From contig JAPLJF010000026.1 of assembly GCA_026388715.1 (NCBI GenBank), positions 1-64,000 on the forward strand: 64,000 bases of DNA, read 5' to 3'. The translations under genes and the position numbers were made by a program. The stretch is from Deltaproteobacteria bacterium. GTDB taxonomy: Bacteria; Desulfobacterota; Desulfobulbia; Desulfobulbales; Desulfocapsaceae. Below are positions 33,798 through 42,937 of the stretch, in pieces. The notes beneath the pieces were generated by a model. The model was not told where the DNA came from. It saw nothing but the letters and a program-made list of their open reading frames with translations, and searched no databases. Numbering within the stretch: position 1 is the first letter of the stretch; each line of letters opens with the position of its first letter.

Positions 33798-33895
33798 AAA
33801 AACAAACAAAAAGGGGTTAAGCCAAAATGACCTAACCCCTTGATTTTACTGGTGCACCAGGAGGGATTCGGACCCCCGACCTACGGATTCGTAGT
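33798..33895 (+). repeat. attR of the integrative element
   Basis: Partner of 25558-25655. It comprises the tRNA-Arg 3' half (33850-33895) and the terminator hairpin. The intact tRNA continues to 33926. Confidence 0.88.
33805..33841 (-). terminator. Terminator of tRNA-Arg(ACG)
   Basis: On the minus strand, AAGGGGTTAGG pairs with the complementary TAACCCCTT around a loop and continues into TTTTTGTTTG, directly after the tRNA CCA end. Confidence 0.8.
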
Positions 33896-33926
33896 CCGTT
33901 GCTCTATCCAGCTGAGCTACTGGTGC
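33850..33926 (-). tRNA. tRNA-Arg (ACG)
   Basis: Minus-strand cloverleaf: acceptor GCACCAG / CTGGTGC, D-arm GCTCAGCTGGATAGAGC, anticodon loop CTACGAA (anticodon ACG, read as ICG), T-loop TCCGAAT, encoded CCA. It is intact and is the target of the integrative element; attL holds only its 3' part. Confidence 0.95.
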
Positions 33927-34040
33927 GTACAATGCAGAAAAGATGTGTCTATATACCCTAATTCATTTGTTTCCTCAAGTCCGTTTCTTTCTGTCAATTA
34001 TTTTTTATTCCATTCCCTGTATTACAAGGAGAAATGACCC

Positions 34041-35321
34041 ATGATGACCATGATTACAGTTGTCTTCGTATCCTGCTATGCGATGATAGCCCTTGAGCAT
34101 CCTATTAAAATCAACAAGTCGGCCATCGCGCTCATTGCGGCCGGCCTGATGTGGACCCTCTATTCCTTTGCCAGTCCGCTGGGTGTTCATCATGTGGTCG
34201 AGCAGCTCACGGAAAAACTGGCGGAAACCGCAGCCATTGTCTTCTTTTTGATCTGCGCCATGACTATTGTTGAAGTGACCGACTCCCATGGCGGGTTCGA
34301 GGTCATTACCTCCCGCATCAAGGCCACCAGGTTATCGACCCTGCTCTGGATCATTGGCTTTATCGCCTTCTTCCTCTCATCCATTCTTGACAACATGACC
34401 ACCACTATCGTCATGGTCGCGCTGATGAAGCGTCTGCTCAAGCATCATAATCAACGCCTGTTCTTTGCCGGTATTATTGTTATTGCCGCCAATGCCGGTG
34501 GCGCCTGGACCCCGATTGGCGATGTGACTACCACCATGCTCTGGATCGGTGGTCAGGTCACCACGACCAATATCATGGAGGCCACCTTCCTGGCCTCCAT
34601 GGTCAGCATGGTGGTTCCTCTGGTCATTGCATCTTTTATGCTGCGAGGCGATGTCGTGGCTCCTGCCAGGGCTGAACAGGAGGGTACCGAGACGACTCAG
34701 TTTGAAAAAACAGCCATGTTCTTTATGGGGATGGGATCTCTGATTTTTGTGCCGATATTCAAGGCGGTTACCCATTTACCCCCCTATCTTGGTATTTTGC
34801 TGGCCCTCGGCGTGGTATGGCTGGTGGGTGATATTCTGCATCGCCACAAATCTGAGGAGGAGAAGAAACACTTCACTTTGAGTAAGGCGCTTAAGCGTAT
34901 CGACATGGCGTCGGTGGTGTTTTTTATTGGCATCCTGCTGGCAGTGGCCACCCTTTCCGCCAATGGCATGCTCCCGGCCCTGGCCCAGTGGCTCGATGTC
35001 AAGGTGGGGAATCAGGGGCTTATCGTTGTTATTATTGGCCTGGTTTCCGCCATTGTTGATAATATTCCTCTGGTCGCCGCCTCCATGGGCATGTATCCTC
35101 TGACCCAGTTTCCATCGGACTCTTTTCTGTGGGAGTTCATGGCCTATTGTGCAGGGACGGGTGGCTCGATCCTGATTATTGGGTCGGCGGCCGGAGTGGC
35201 GGCCATGGGGCTGGAGAAAATTGAATTCTTCTGGTATGCCCGCCGCATTGGGCCGCTGGCCCTGGCCGGTTATTTCTGCGGGATAGCGACATATATATTT
35301 CAATACAGGCTGATGCACTGA
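34041..35321 (+). CDS. nhaD: Na+/H+ antiporter NhaD type
   Basis: A 426-residue integral membrane protein with about 12 helices. Family signatures include ALEHPIKINKSAIALIAAGLMW near the N-terminus, SILDNMTTTIVMVALM, NAGGAWTPIGDVTTTMLW and the later DNIPLVAASMGMY. NhaD exchanges external protons for internal sodium and is typical of marine/halotolerant bacteria. Start ATG follows AAGGAG by nine bases. Flanked by the tRNA on the left; the next gene is a separate unit. Confidence 0.88.
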   Translation: MMTMITVVFVSCYAMIALEHPIKINKSAIALIAAGLMWTLYSFASPLGVHHVVEQLTEKLAETAAIVFFLICAMTIVEVTDSHGGFEVITSRIKATRLSTLLWIIGFIAFFLSSILDNMTTTIVMVALMKRLLKHHNQRLFFAGIIVIAANAGGAWTPIGDVTTTMLWIGGQVTTTNIMEATFLASMVSMVVPLVIASFMLRGDVVAPARAEQEGTETTQFEKTAMFFMGMGSLIFVPIFKAVTHLPPYLGILLALGVVWLVGDILHRHKSEEEKKHFTLSKALKRIDMASVVFFIGILLAVATLSANGMLPALAQWLDVKVGNQGLIVVIIGLVSAIVDNIPLVAASMGMYPLTQFPSDSFLWEFMAYCAGTGGSILIIGSAAGVAAMGLEKIEFFWYARRIGPLALAGYFCGIATYIFQYRLMH

Positions 35322-35455
35322 GTTACAGTCTGTGATGTGGTTGTTTCTTTATGTTATCATGCTTATTCTCAAGGTCAGTTATGATTGCCTGACGTTGAGT
35401 GGCAATGCTATTTTGTGCTGGTATCAGTGGATATGTTCACCTTTGGAAATCTTTT

Positions 35456-36088
35456 ATGAATGACTCAATTCTGCAGTTTATTATCCTGGCCCCGCCTCTG
35501 CTGCTGGCCCTGACCGTCCATGAATTTGCCCATGGCTATGTGGCGTTCCGGCTGGGAGATCCAACAGCCAAGGTTTCTGGGCGCCTGACTCTGAACCCGC
35601 TCAAGCATCTGGATCCATTGGGAACAATTGCTTTTTTTATCTTCCGTCTTGGCTGGGCCAAGCCGATGCCGGTCAACCCTGCTTATTTTAAAAATCCGCA
35701 AAAGGATATGCTCTGGGTGGCCCTGGCCGGTCCGGCTACCAATCTCACACTGGCCGTAATCAGCGCCTTGATGGTCAAGGCAGTCGTGTTACTGGCCCAG
35801 ACCATCCCTTATTCTGCCCTGGGAGAAGCAATTCTGGTTCCCCTGAGCAGCACCTTGATTGCCAGTGTCTGGATCAATCTGGTTCTCTGCATCTTCAACT
35901 TCCTGCCCATTCCCCCGCTCGATGGCAGCCGGATCCTCTCTGGAATTCTGCCTCCCGATCTTGCCCGGTCCTACGCCTCTATCGAACGATATGGTTTTAT
36001 CCTTCTCATCCTCCTGGCCGTCACTGGTGTCTTGTCCAAGCTGATCATGCCTCTAATCAATCTTGCCAACAGTCTGCTGCTTTCTTGA
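35456..36088 (+). CDS. Site-2 protease-family (M50) metalloprotease
   Basis: A 210-residue membrane protein with HEFAHG (HExxH zinc site) in the first helix and a second metal/structural motif LPIPPLDGSRIL (NxxPxPxLDG type). These define intramembrane M50 proteases, such as SpoIVFB-like short members; no PDZ domain is present, unlike RseP. Substrates unknown. The ATG at 35456 is preferred to the frame extension to 35399. It is a single gene, convergent with the AAA/SPOR gene. Confidence 0.85.
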   Translation: MNDSILQFIILAPPLLLALTVHEFAHGYVAFRLGDPTAKVSGRLTLNPLKHLDPLGTIAFFIFRLGWAKPMPVNPAYFKNPQKDMLWVALAGPATNLTLAVISALMVKAVVLLAQTIPYSALGEAILVPLSSTLIASVWINLVLCIFNFLPIPPLDGSRILSGILPPDLARSYASIERYGFILLILLAVTGVLSKLIMPLINLANSLLLS

Positions 36089-36121
36089 GAGGCCCTCGAA
36101 AGATGTCGTGCTTGTGGTCTG

Positions 36122-37798
36122 TCATTTTGATTTTTCCACAGCCTGTTTGATGGAAACAGGATACGGGGTATATTTTTGCAGGGATTGGGGTAGATTGTTG
36201 CGGGCATTTTTCGCAGCGGTAAGCGTTGGATACTCCCCGTAAAAAAGGATGAATGTTACGGGGGATGTTGTTTTTTTGAGTACGATAAATTTTCCTGCTC
36301 CTTGCTGGTCTTCTTCGTGGAGTATCTCTTTGAATTTTTCTCCGGCCTGATCCGTGGCAAGAACCATGACTTGCAGGGTGAATTGATCATTTTTTTCTCC
36401 GGCCAGCCATTTATCACCTGCGGCCAGACTTTTTTGAGGAAGCTGTTGGTTGATGTTGGCCTTCAGTCCTTTTTTCCCTTGTAATAATAGCTTCTTATTT
36501 TTTATTACAGGCTCAGGGGTTAAGAGCGGGATAGTATTTTTTTTAGGGATTTTTTTAGCAGATAGGAGCTGGATCTCTGAAGATTTTTTTTCAACCAGTG
36601 GCGCAATTTCTACCGAGACAGGCTTGGCGACTGGTTCTGTGGTTGCCACCGGAGCTGGTGAAACAGGCTTGGATAGTGGCTCTGCGGTTGCCGACGGAGC
36701 TGGTGGGACAGACTTGGCGACTGGCTCTGCGGCTACGACCGGGGCTGGTGGAGCAGGTTGTTTTGACAGCTCTTTTTTATTGGGTGTGGTCTGTCGGGGT
36801 GGGAGATGAGCTGTTATTTGCGTCTTCTCGGGTCTGGACGGCAATAGAGGTTTTTTTTCTTCTCTATTAACAGAAAAAAATAGAAGAATGGCCATGAGAA
36901 TAAGTCCAGCCCCAATGGCTACTTTTTTTTGCATGAACAGAAAAGGCAGACGATGCACAGGAGGCTTTCCGGCAATAAGATCGTCTGAGTCCCTGATATG
37001 CTCGAGCAATACCATGAAAGAAGTACCATCGGTAGTGTTGTCGGCAGTATAAGATGATGAACGCAGGGAATTTCCTGCCAGACTGTTGATTTTCCTGAAA
37101 TTGCCATGAGATACGGCGAGGATTTTTGCGGCTACTTCCCGGCTGAAGATATTTTTTTTTTCAAAGCCGGGACGTTGCGGCATGTAAAAATTCAGATATT
37201 GAAACGTGTCTTCTTCTGTTAATGGTGGCAGTACGAGATGGAGCTCTTGCGCGCTCTTGAATGTGCATAAGGCAAGTTGTTTAATATGTGTCTGAAATTC
37301 CATCCTGCCAAACAGAATAATCTGGAGTAAAACTCCGTCTTCGTTGACCAGATCAATCATCTTGCGAATACGTTCCAGCGTCGCTAGATACAGTTTTTCC
37401 GCCTCATCAAACAGAATCAGAAGCCGCATTCCTTGTTCCCGAAGGGTCCGGGAGATTTCCATCAGGAGACGACCGCTCCCCATCGCGTTGTTCTTTATTG
37501 AAAAGTCGAGATTAAGTTTCAGGGCTATAATCTGGAGTACATAATCAAAAGATTCAATAGAGTAGGGAAAAGAAATCACTATGTATGGTTCAGAAATCTC
37601 TTTTTCCAGGATTTTGCAGAGCATGGTCTTCCCATGTCCCTCTTCACCAATACAGGTGATCAGGCTGGCAGAGCCTGCCACAGCATTCCGTAATGCTTCA
37701 AGAGTAGATCTGCGGCCGTTATCAGGAAAAAACAACCCATGGTCAAAAGGGGATTGGTGGGCGTTTTGTTGTTCCTCTTGCATCTGTCCTGTTTCCAT
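36122..37798 (-). CDS. ExeA-like AAA ATPase fused to a transmembrane segment and SPOR domain
   Basis: A 558-residue protein. Residues about 20-290 form an AAA ATPase with GEEGHGKT (Walker A) and LLILFDEAEKLYLATLERIRKM (Walker B region), of the ExeA/GspA type. A single helix (about residues 302-322, VAIGAGLILMAILLFF) places the rest in the periplasm. That part has a Pro/Ala repeat region with degenerate units around PVAKxVxPAPxATAEP, then a C-terminal SPOR domain (about 465-550) that binds denuded peptidoglycan. The layout resembles DamX/ExeA fusions, hinting at envelope or division functions. Start ATG at 37798. Confidence 0.78.
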   Translation of the reverse strand: METGQMQEEQQNAHQSPFDHGLFFPDNGRRSTLEALRNAVAGSASLITCIGEEGHGKTMLCKILEKEISEPYIVISFPYSIESFDYVLQIIALKLNLDFSIKNNAMGSGRLLMEISRTLREQGMRLLILFDEAEKLYLATLERIRKMIDLVNEDGVLLQIILFGRMEFQTHIKQLALCTFKSAQELHLVLPPLTEEDTFQYLNFYMPQRPGFEKKNIFSREVAAKILAVSHGNFRKINSLAGNSLRSSSYTADNTTDGTSFMVLLEHIRDSDDLIAGKPPVHRLPFLFMQKKVAIGAGLILMAILLFFSVNREEKKPLLPSRPEKTQITAHLPPRQTTPNKKELSKQPAPPAPVVAAEPVAKSVPPAPSATAEPLSKPVSPAPVATTEPVAKPVSVEIAPLVEKKSSEIQLLSAKKIPKKNTIPLLTPEPVIKNKKLLLQGKKGLKANINQQLPQKSLAAGDKWLAGEKNDQFTLQVMVLATDQAGEKFKEILHEEDQQGAGKFIVLKKTTSPVTFILFYGEYPTLTAAKNARNNLPQSLQKYTPYPVSIKQAVEKSK

Positions 37799-38303
37799 TA
37801 TGTGATATCTTTCGTGTCCCGCTCATCCGCTGGATAAAAGGGGAAAACCATTGTCATAAAATAATGCTGTCATCTGGATGGCAAAACGGTACAAGGAAAT
37901 GGCTGCTCTTCATGCCCCGAAGGGTGATTTCATTGGACGCACACCAAGAATATTTTTTTCGGGGTGTCCACCGTGGAGTGAGTGACACTAAAAAAATATT
38001 CATGTCTGTCGTAACGAAAGGATCAGAAGAAACAGAGGTTTTTTCATTATGACACTTAACATTCAAAGGTAGATATACCATAACGAACATCCTGTGCATA
38101 CTGATTTCCCCGATACCCTCCCTGTTATCAAAAGAAGCGTCAGGAGTGATGGTATCTGCTTTTTGTTACGAAGCTTGAGGAATTTGGTATAATCTGGTGG
38201 TGATCAATGGGTCATAAGCCTTGCGGACACATTGCAGGTTTTTCTTTCTTATTTTTATGAAATGTAAACAGAGCCGCTCCTCTGTTCAAGAAAATAATGT
38301 ATC
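37799..38303. other. Intergenic region with a long hairpin
   Basis: 505 bases without a supported gene. At 37949-38000, AATATTTTTTT pairs with AAAAAAATATT and an inner GTGTC pairs with GACAC. The right part is A+T-rich and carries promoter-like TTGATT/TATAAT-type sequences before the TSUP gene, none decisive. Confidence 0.4.
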
Positions 38304-39026
38304 ATGCTGATTCTGTTCTTTATAAGTGTTGTTTTTTTGCTGGCTGGTTTCGTCCAGGGCATGACCGGATTTGGCTCTGCTCTTGTGGCCATGCCACTAC
38401 TGAGTCTTTGTGTTGATGTCAAAAGTGCTGTCCCTCTTTGTACCCTGAACAGCGTTGTGATTACCACATTTCTGGCCTTGAGGCTTAAAAAACACCTGGA
38501 TTGGAAGAAGATTTTCCCCTTGTGTCTTGCCGCCATCCCGGGAATATTCGTGGGGATCACCCTGTTGAAAAAGGTTGATTCGGCGAGTCTCAGTATCGGG
38601 CTTGGCGTTTTTTTGATCGCCTATTCTTGTTATAGCCTTCTGATCAAGACCAGGCCGAGGACGATGCATCCTGCCTGGTCATATATGGCTGGATTTTTGT
38701 CAGGGGCCATTGGTGCCGTCTTCAGTGCTGGCGGGCCACCTACAATCATTTATGCGTCACAAAGTGATTGGGATAAGGATGAGATCAAGGCCACCCTCAG
38801 TGGATTTTTTCTCTTTAATTCGTATCTCAATGCCACCGCCCATGCCGTGAGCGGTATGACCACTGTGTCTGTCCTGTCTTCATTCCTTTATTCCGCCCCT
38901 CTTGTCTTGCTGGGAACGGTGCTGGGGTCTCATTGCTATGGACGCATGGGAAAGGCGGTTTACCTCAAGGTAATATTTACCTTTTTGATCTTAATGGGTA
39001 CGATCATGATTGTTACTTCATGGTGA
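38304..39026 (+). CDS. TauE/SafE (TSUP) family permease
   Basis: A 240-residue protein with about eight helices and the TSUP hallmarks GFVQGMTGFGSALVAMPLLS in the first repeat and GAIGAVFSAGGPPTIIYASQ in the second. Members export sulfite, sulfoacetate or other organosulfur anions. No adjacent sulfur-metabolism gene identifies the substrate. The next gene (acetolactate-synthase-like) is separated by dispersed repeat copy C. Confidence 0.85.
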   Translation: MLILFFISVVFLLAGFVQGMTGFGSALVAMPLLSLCVDVKSAVPLCTLNSVVITTFLALRLKKHLDWKKIFPLCLAAIPGIFVGITLLKKVDSASLSIGLGVFLIAYSCYSLLIKTRPRTMHPAWSYMAGFLSGAIGAVFSAGGPPTIIYASQSDWDKDEIKATLSGFFLFNSYLNATAHAVSGMTTVSVLSSFLYSAPLVLLGTVLGSHCYGRMGKAVYLKVIFTFLILMGTIMIVTSW

Positions 39027-39040
39027 TAGATGACAGTTAT

Positions 39041-39147
39041 TCAGGAGCCGTTACGAAATAATCATTCCCTTTCCGACCATTTTGTCATGGACCTTTATGC
39101 CGGTCATGGTATTTCACTGTTACAGTTATTTTTAAACGACGGCTTAC
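39041..39147 (+). repeat. Dispersed intergenic repeat, copy C
   Basis: It begins CAGGAGCCGTTACGAAATAATCATT, continues with GACCATTTTGTCATGGACC, TTTATGCCG and ends AAACGACGGCTTACATG. Compared with copy A, its 5' half is nearly identical. Confidence 0.7.
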
Positions 39148-39175
39148 ATGAGCAGAAGGGATGCGAGGAAGAATC

Positions 39176-40816
39176 ATGAATGGAGCTGAACTTCTGGTGC
39201 GGTGCCTTGAAAATGAAGGTGTTGACACTATATTTGGTATTCCCGGTGAAGAGAATCTGGTCTTTCTTGAGGCCCTGAGGACATCCACGATTCGTTTGAT
39301 TCTGACCCGTCATGAGCAGGCGGCTGGATTTATGGCGGCCACTTATGGCAGGCTTACCGGCAGGCCCGGGGTCTGCCTTTCGACCCTTGGACCGGGAGCG
39401 ACGAATTTCGTCACGGCCGTTTCTTATGCACTCCTTGGCGGTATGCCCGTTCTCTTTATTACTGGTCAGAAGCCAATAAAAAAGAGTAAACAGGGACGTT
39501 TTCAGATCCTTGATGTGGTGCGCATGATGGGGCCTTTGACCAAATTTACCAAGCAGGTTGTGACCGCTGGCAGTATCCCGCCTCTGGTTCGCGACATGTT
39601 TAGAATCGCGACCGCAGAGAAGCCCGGCCCTGTCCATCTGGAGCTGCCTGAGGATATCGCGGCGGAAGAAACAGAGAACCAGCCTTTTGCTCTGACTCGT
39701 CTGTATCCACCCCATGCCAATCCTGCTTCCATTGGCATCGCGGCTGATCTTATCAATCAGGCGCATTATCCCCTGTTTCTGTTTGGGGCCGATGCCAAGC
39801 GACCTGACGTATGCCGGGTGGCAAGAGAGCTTATTGAAAAAACAGGCATCTACTTTTTTACCACCCAGATGGGTAAGGGGATTATTGATGAGCACTCTGC
39901 CTATTCACTGGGCACGGCCGCCCTTTCCGATCATGATTACCTGCATTGCGCCATTGATCGTGCCGATGTAATTATCAATGTCGGCCACGATCTTGTCGAA
40001 AAACCGCCATTTTTTATGAATCAAAGGGGGATGCAGGTTATCCATGTCAACTATTCACCTGCTGATATTGATGAAGTCTATTTCCCCCAGCATGAAGTTG
40101 TCGGCGATATCGGCACCAGTCTTACCCAGTTATTACAACTCATTCACAACCCGTCCGGCCCAGACCATGATTATTTCCAGCGCCTCCATGAAGAGATCAA
40201 CACCCATGTCTATTGTGCGCAAGGCCATGATTGCTTTCCCGCTACCCCGCAACGGATCGTCAGCGATGTCCGCACTACTGTCGCTGACAGCAGTATTATC
40301 TCCCTTGATAATGGCATGTACAAGATCTGGTTTACCCGCAATTTCAAGGCGACCCAACCGGATTCACTGCTGCTCGATAATGCCCTGGCCACAATGGGCG
40401 CCGGTCTTCCCGTAGCCATTGCCGCCAAGCTCTTGTATCCGGAGAGGCAGGTTGTGGCTGTGTGTGGAGATGGCGGCTTTATGATGAACTCCCAGGAGAT
40501 GGAAACCGCTATCCGTCTCAAACTGCATCTGGTCGTCATCATCCTGCGCGACAATGGCTACGGGATGATTAAATGGAAGCAGGGCGGGATGGGCCTTCCT
40601 GACTTCGGTCTTGACTTTTTGAACCCTGATTTTATACACTATGCACAGAGTTATGGGGCCAACGGGTATCGTGTCTCTTGTGCCGGAGAACTTGTTGAGT
40701 TGCTGTCAGAATGCCTCAAACAGCCAGGTCTTCATCTGATAGAGGTTCCTGTTGATTACTCGCAGAATGAAAAGGTCTTTTTTCAGGAGCTTCGTGACAA
40801 GACCTGTCTCCTGTGA
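39176..40816 (+). CDS. Acetolactate synthase-like TPP-dependent enzyme
   Basis: A 546-residue thiamine-diphosphate enzyme with the family architecture: N-terminal pyrimidine-binding domain with the catalytic Glu in ILTRHEQAAGFMAATYG, a central domain, and a C-terminal PP-binding domain with CGDGGFMMNSQEMETAIRLKLHLVVIILRDNGYGM (GDG...N motif). It resembles acetolactate synthase large subunits, but no ilvN-type small subunit follows. It could serve catabolic acetolactate formation or be a related glyoxylate-carboligase-type enzyme. The ATG at 39176 follows GAGGAA; an in-frame GTG-like frame start at 39161 is less likely. Confidence 0.82.
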   Translation: MNGAELLVRCLENEGVDTIFGIPGEENLVFLEALRTSTIRLILTRHEQAAGFMAATYGRLTGRPGVCLSTLGPGATNFVTAVSYALLGGMPVLFITGQKPIKKSKQGRFQILDVVRMMGPLTKFTKQVVTAGSIPPLVRDMFRIATAEKPGPVHLELPEDIAAEETENQPFALTRLYPPHANPASIGIAADLINQAHYPLFLFGADAKRPDVCRVARELIEKTGIYFFTTQMGKGIIDEHSAYSLGTAALSDHDYLHCAIDRADVIINVGHDLVEKPPFFMNQRGMQVIHVNYSPADIDEVYFPQHEVVGDIGTSLTQLLQLIHNPSGPDHDYFQRLHEEINTHVYCAQGHDCFPATPQRIVSDVRTTVADSSIISLDNGMYKIWFTRNFKATQPDSLLLDNALATMGAGLPVAIAAKLLYPERQVVAVCGDGGFMMNSQEMETAIRLKLHLVVIILRDNGYGMIKWKQGGMGLPDFGLDFLNPDFIHYAQSYGANGYRVSCAGELVELLSECLKQPGLHLIEVPVDYSQNEKVFFQELRDKTCLL

Positions 40817-40828
40817 TACATTTTATTG

Positions 40829-40893
40829 TGTTACGGTACCTTGTCCCGTTTTTGCCATGCAGATGACAACGTTGTCTTGTCATGATGGCTTAC
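40829..40893 (+). repeat. Partial dispersed repeat, copy E, overlapping the kinase start
   Basis: GTTACGGTACCTTGTCCCG and the tail TGTCTTGTCATGATGGCTTAC correspond to the tail half of the other copies (compare ACGACGGCTTAC in C). The kinase start codons ATGATGGCT lie inside its final block. Confidence 0.45.
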
Positions 40894-42933
40894 TCGGATG
40901 TTCCCCATTTTTCATCTTCCTGTAATCACTTGCCTACCCTAACCTCCATCAGTAAGCCGATAAAAAAATATCGGGTCATTGCCAGTGTGATCTGGGGCTT
41001 CACTGTCCTTTTTTCTTTTCTCTGGAATCAAGCCGATGATATCCGTGAAAAGAATGCCATTGCCCTGGAAACAGCCAGGGGTTTTTTGACTCATATTATT
41101 GCTGTTCGCGCCTGGAATGCAGAGCACGGGGGGATCTTTGTTTTTACCGATGAGAAAACCCCCCTCAACCCATATCTGCCAGGCGACCAGCAAGGTATTG
41201 TGACCAATGATGGTCGACTGCTTACCAGGGTCAATCCGGCCTATATGACTCGGCAAATTGCTGAGATTGCCGATCAGCAGAGCAAGGTGCGGTTTCATCT
41301 GACCAGTCTTGATCCAGTCCGTCCCGAAAACAAGGCCCTACCCTGGGAAGAGGCATGGCTGAAGGATTTTGAGAAGGGGATTAAAGAGCAGAGCGCCTTT
41401 GTCAGCAGTCCGGAAGGGGAAAAATTCCATTATATGGCGCCATTACGGGTCACGGGGGCGTGTCTTTCCTGCCATGACAGTTATAGCTCTGGTGAGATCC
41501 GGGGTGGAATCTCCATTTCCATGCCCCTGCATTTTCATAAATCCCCCTGGCCACTTTTGATCACTCATGTCGTGGCGGCGATCATGGGGCTGCTGGTGAT
41601 CCAATTTTTTGCCAGACGATTGGAGGCTCGCAGTCAACAATTGCTGGTTACAAATCAGCGTCTTCTCCAGGAAATTGAAGAGCATAAACAGAGTGAACGG
41701 GAGCTGGTCAAGATCAGGGAAGAGCTCGAACTCAGGGTTGCCAGCCGTACAGCCGAATTGAGGAGAACAAATATCCTTCTTGATGCCAAGATTAAGGTAC
41801 AGCAGCAGGTTGAAAAAGCCCTGGTCGAAATTAATGATGAATTTATTCAAATCTTTAATAGTGCACCCGATGGCATGCATATTATTGACAGGAACTTTAC
41901 CGTCATTCGTGCCAACCGGGCATTCATGGCCCTTACTGGTCATAGTCGCAGTGAGGCGATCACTGGACGTAAATGTTTTGAGATCTTTGCCGGGCGGCTT
42001 TGTCATACTCCTGCATGTCCTTTGGCCAGGATCCTTGCAGGTGCGGAAAGGGTGGAGGTAGAGGCGAGAAAAGCACGGGTGGACGGCAGCAGTTTCCCCT
42101 GTATGGTAACCGCTACCCCCTTTCGTACGTCCAGCGGTAAACTGATTGGAATTATAGAGGTATCAAGGGATATCAGCAGTTGGAAGGAGGCGGAAAAAGG
42201 CCTGTCAGATGCGGCTCAGGCGCTGCTCTTGCGTAACCAGGAACTCCAGGATTTCTCTCGTGTGATCTCGCATGATCTGCAGGAGCCGTTGATGTTGATC
42301 CAGGCGTTCAGCCAGCGTTTACAAAGCAATTTTTTTGCGACCCTTACCGAAAAAGGGAAGGCTTATCTTGAACGGATTATTAATTCGGCAGATCGCATGC
42401 AGATGTTGATTAACGGCCTACTTTCCTATTCCAGGATTGAGAAAGAATTTCAGCCCGTTACCCAGGTGCATCTGAACAGCATTCTTCAGGAGGTTCTTGA
42501 CGATCTGGCCATCAAGATAGAAGAGACTGATGCCATTATTGCAACTGACGATCTGGGGGTTATTATGGCAGACCCCTTGCAGATGCGGCAACTTTTTCAG
42601 AATATCATTGGCAACAGTCTGAAATATCATCATCCTGATCGTGCCCCTGAAATACGGGTTACGCGCATCCAGGTACCAGAGGAGTATGATGCAAAGACCC
42701 ATCTATCCATTTCCATAAAGGATAACGGCATAGGATTTAAGCCGGAATATCAGGAAAAGATCTTTGCTGTCTTTCAACGCTTACATACTCAGCAGAAAAT
42801 TAAGGGGACTGGTATCGGTCTGTCCATTTGCAAGAAGATTGTTGAACGGCACCATGGTATAATAAGTGCCGCAGGTGTTGATGGGCAGGGTGCTGAATTT
42901 ATTATCACTCTTCCTCTGATCCAGGTCGTATGA
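40882..42933 (+). CDS. Haem-binding (Tll0287-like) PAS sensor histidine kinase
   Basis: A 683-residue membrane kinase. After one N-terminal helix (VIASVIWGFTVLFSFLW), a periplasmic Tll0287-like/DUF3365 domain carries a c-type haem site CLSCH (Cys194, His198). A second helix (about 224-243), a coiled coil, a PAS domain (about 320-440) with its own Cys pair (CHTPACPLARIL), a HisKA domain (VISHDLQEPLMLIQAFSQ) and an HATPase domain (NSLKYHHPD, DNGIGFKPEYQE, GTGIGLSICKK) follow. The likely input is redox or gas at the haem. No cognate regulator is adjacent. The stop is four bases before aat. Confidence 0.85.
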   Translation: MMAYSDVPHFSSSCNHLPTLTSISKPIKKYRVIASVIWGFTVLFSFLWNQADDIREKNAIALETARGFLTHIIAVRAWNAEHGGIFVFTDEKTPLNPYLPGDQQGIVTNDGRLLTRVNPAYMTRQIAEIADQQSKVRFHLTSLDPVRPENKALPWEEAWLKDFEKGIKEQSAFVSSPEGEKFHYMAPLRVTGACLSCHDSYSSGEIRGGISISMPLHFHKSPWPLLITHVVAAIMGLLVIQFFARRLEARSQQLLVTNQRLLQEIEEHKQSERELVKIREELELRVASRTAELRRTNILLDAKIKVQQQVEKALVEINDEFIQIFNSAPDGMHIIDRNFTVIRANRAFMALTGHSRSEAITGRKCFEIFAGRLCHTPACPLARILAGAERVEVEARKARVDGSSFPCMVTATPFRTSSGKLIGIIEVSRDISSWKEAEKGLSDAAQALLLRNQELQDFSRVISHDLQEPLMLIQAFSQRLQSNFFATLTEKGKAYLERIINSADRMQMLINGLLSYSRIEKEFQPVTQVHLNSILQEVLDDLAIKIEETDAIIATDDLGVIMADPLQMRQLFQNIIGNSLKYHHPDRAPEIRVTRIQVPEEYDAKTHLSISIKDNGIGFKPEYQEKIFAVFQRLHTQQKIKGTGIGLSICKKIVERHHGIISAAGVDGQGAEFIITLPLIQVV

Positions 42934-42937
42934 AGGT

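Larger units (their letters stand above)
25656..33895 (+). mobile_element. 8.24-kb integrative element (phage-satellite-like) in tRNA-Arg
   Basis: The distance between equivalent points of attL and attR is 8240 bp. Integration reconstitutes the tRNA at the right end (33850-33926, minus strand). The cargo reads mostly rightward: tyrosine integrase, an unknown gene, AlpA-like HTH, a Cys-rich protein, RepA-like ATPase, TubC_N-like protein, SSB, DUF5681 protein, five tiny genes, then two isolated genes before attR. No capsid, tail, large terminase or conjugation genes are present. Arm-type repeats GTGTTACCCA occur next to both ends. This fits a satellite or cryptic integrative element rather than a prophage. 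Confidence 0.85.
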
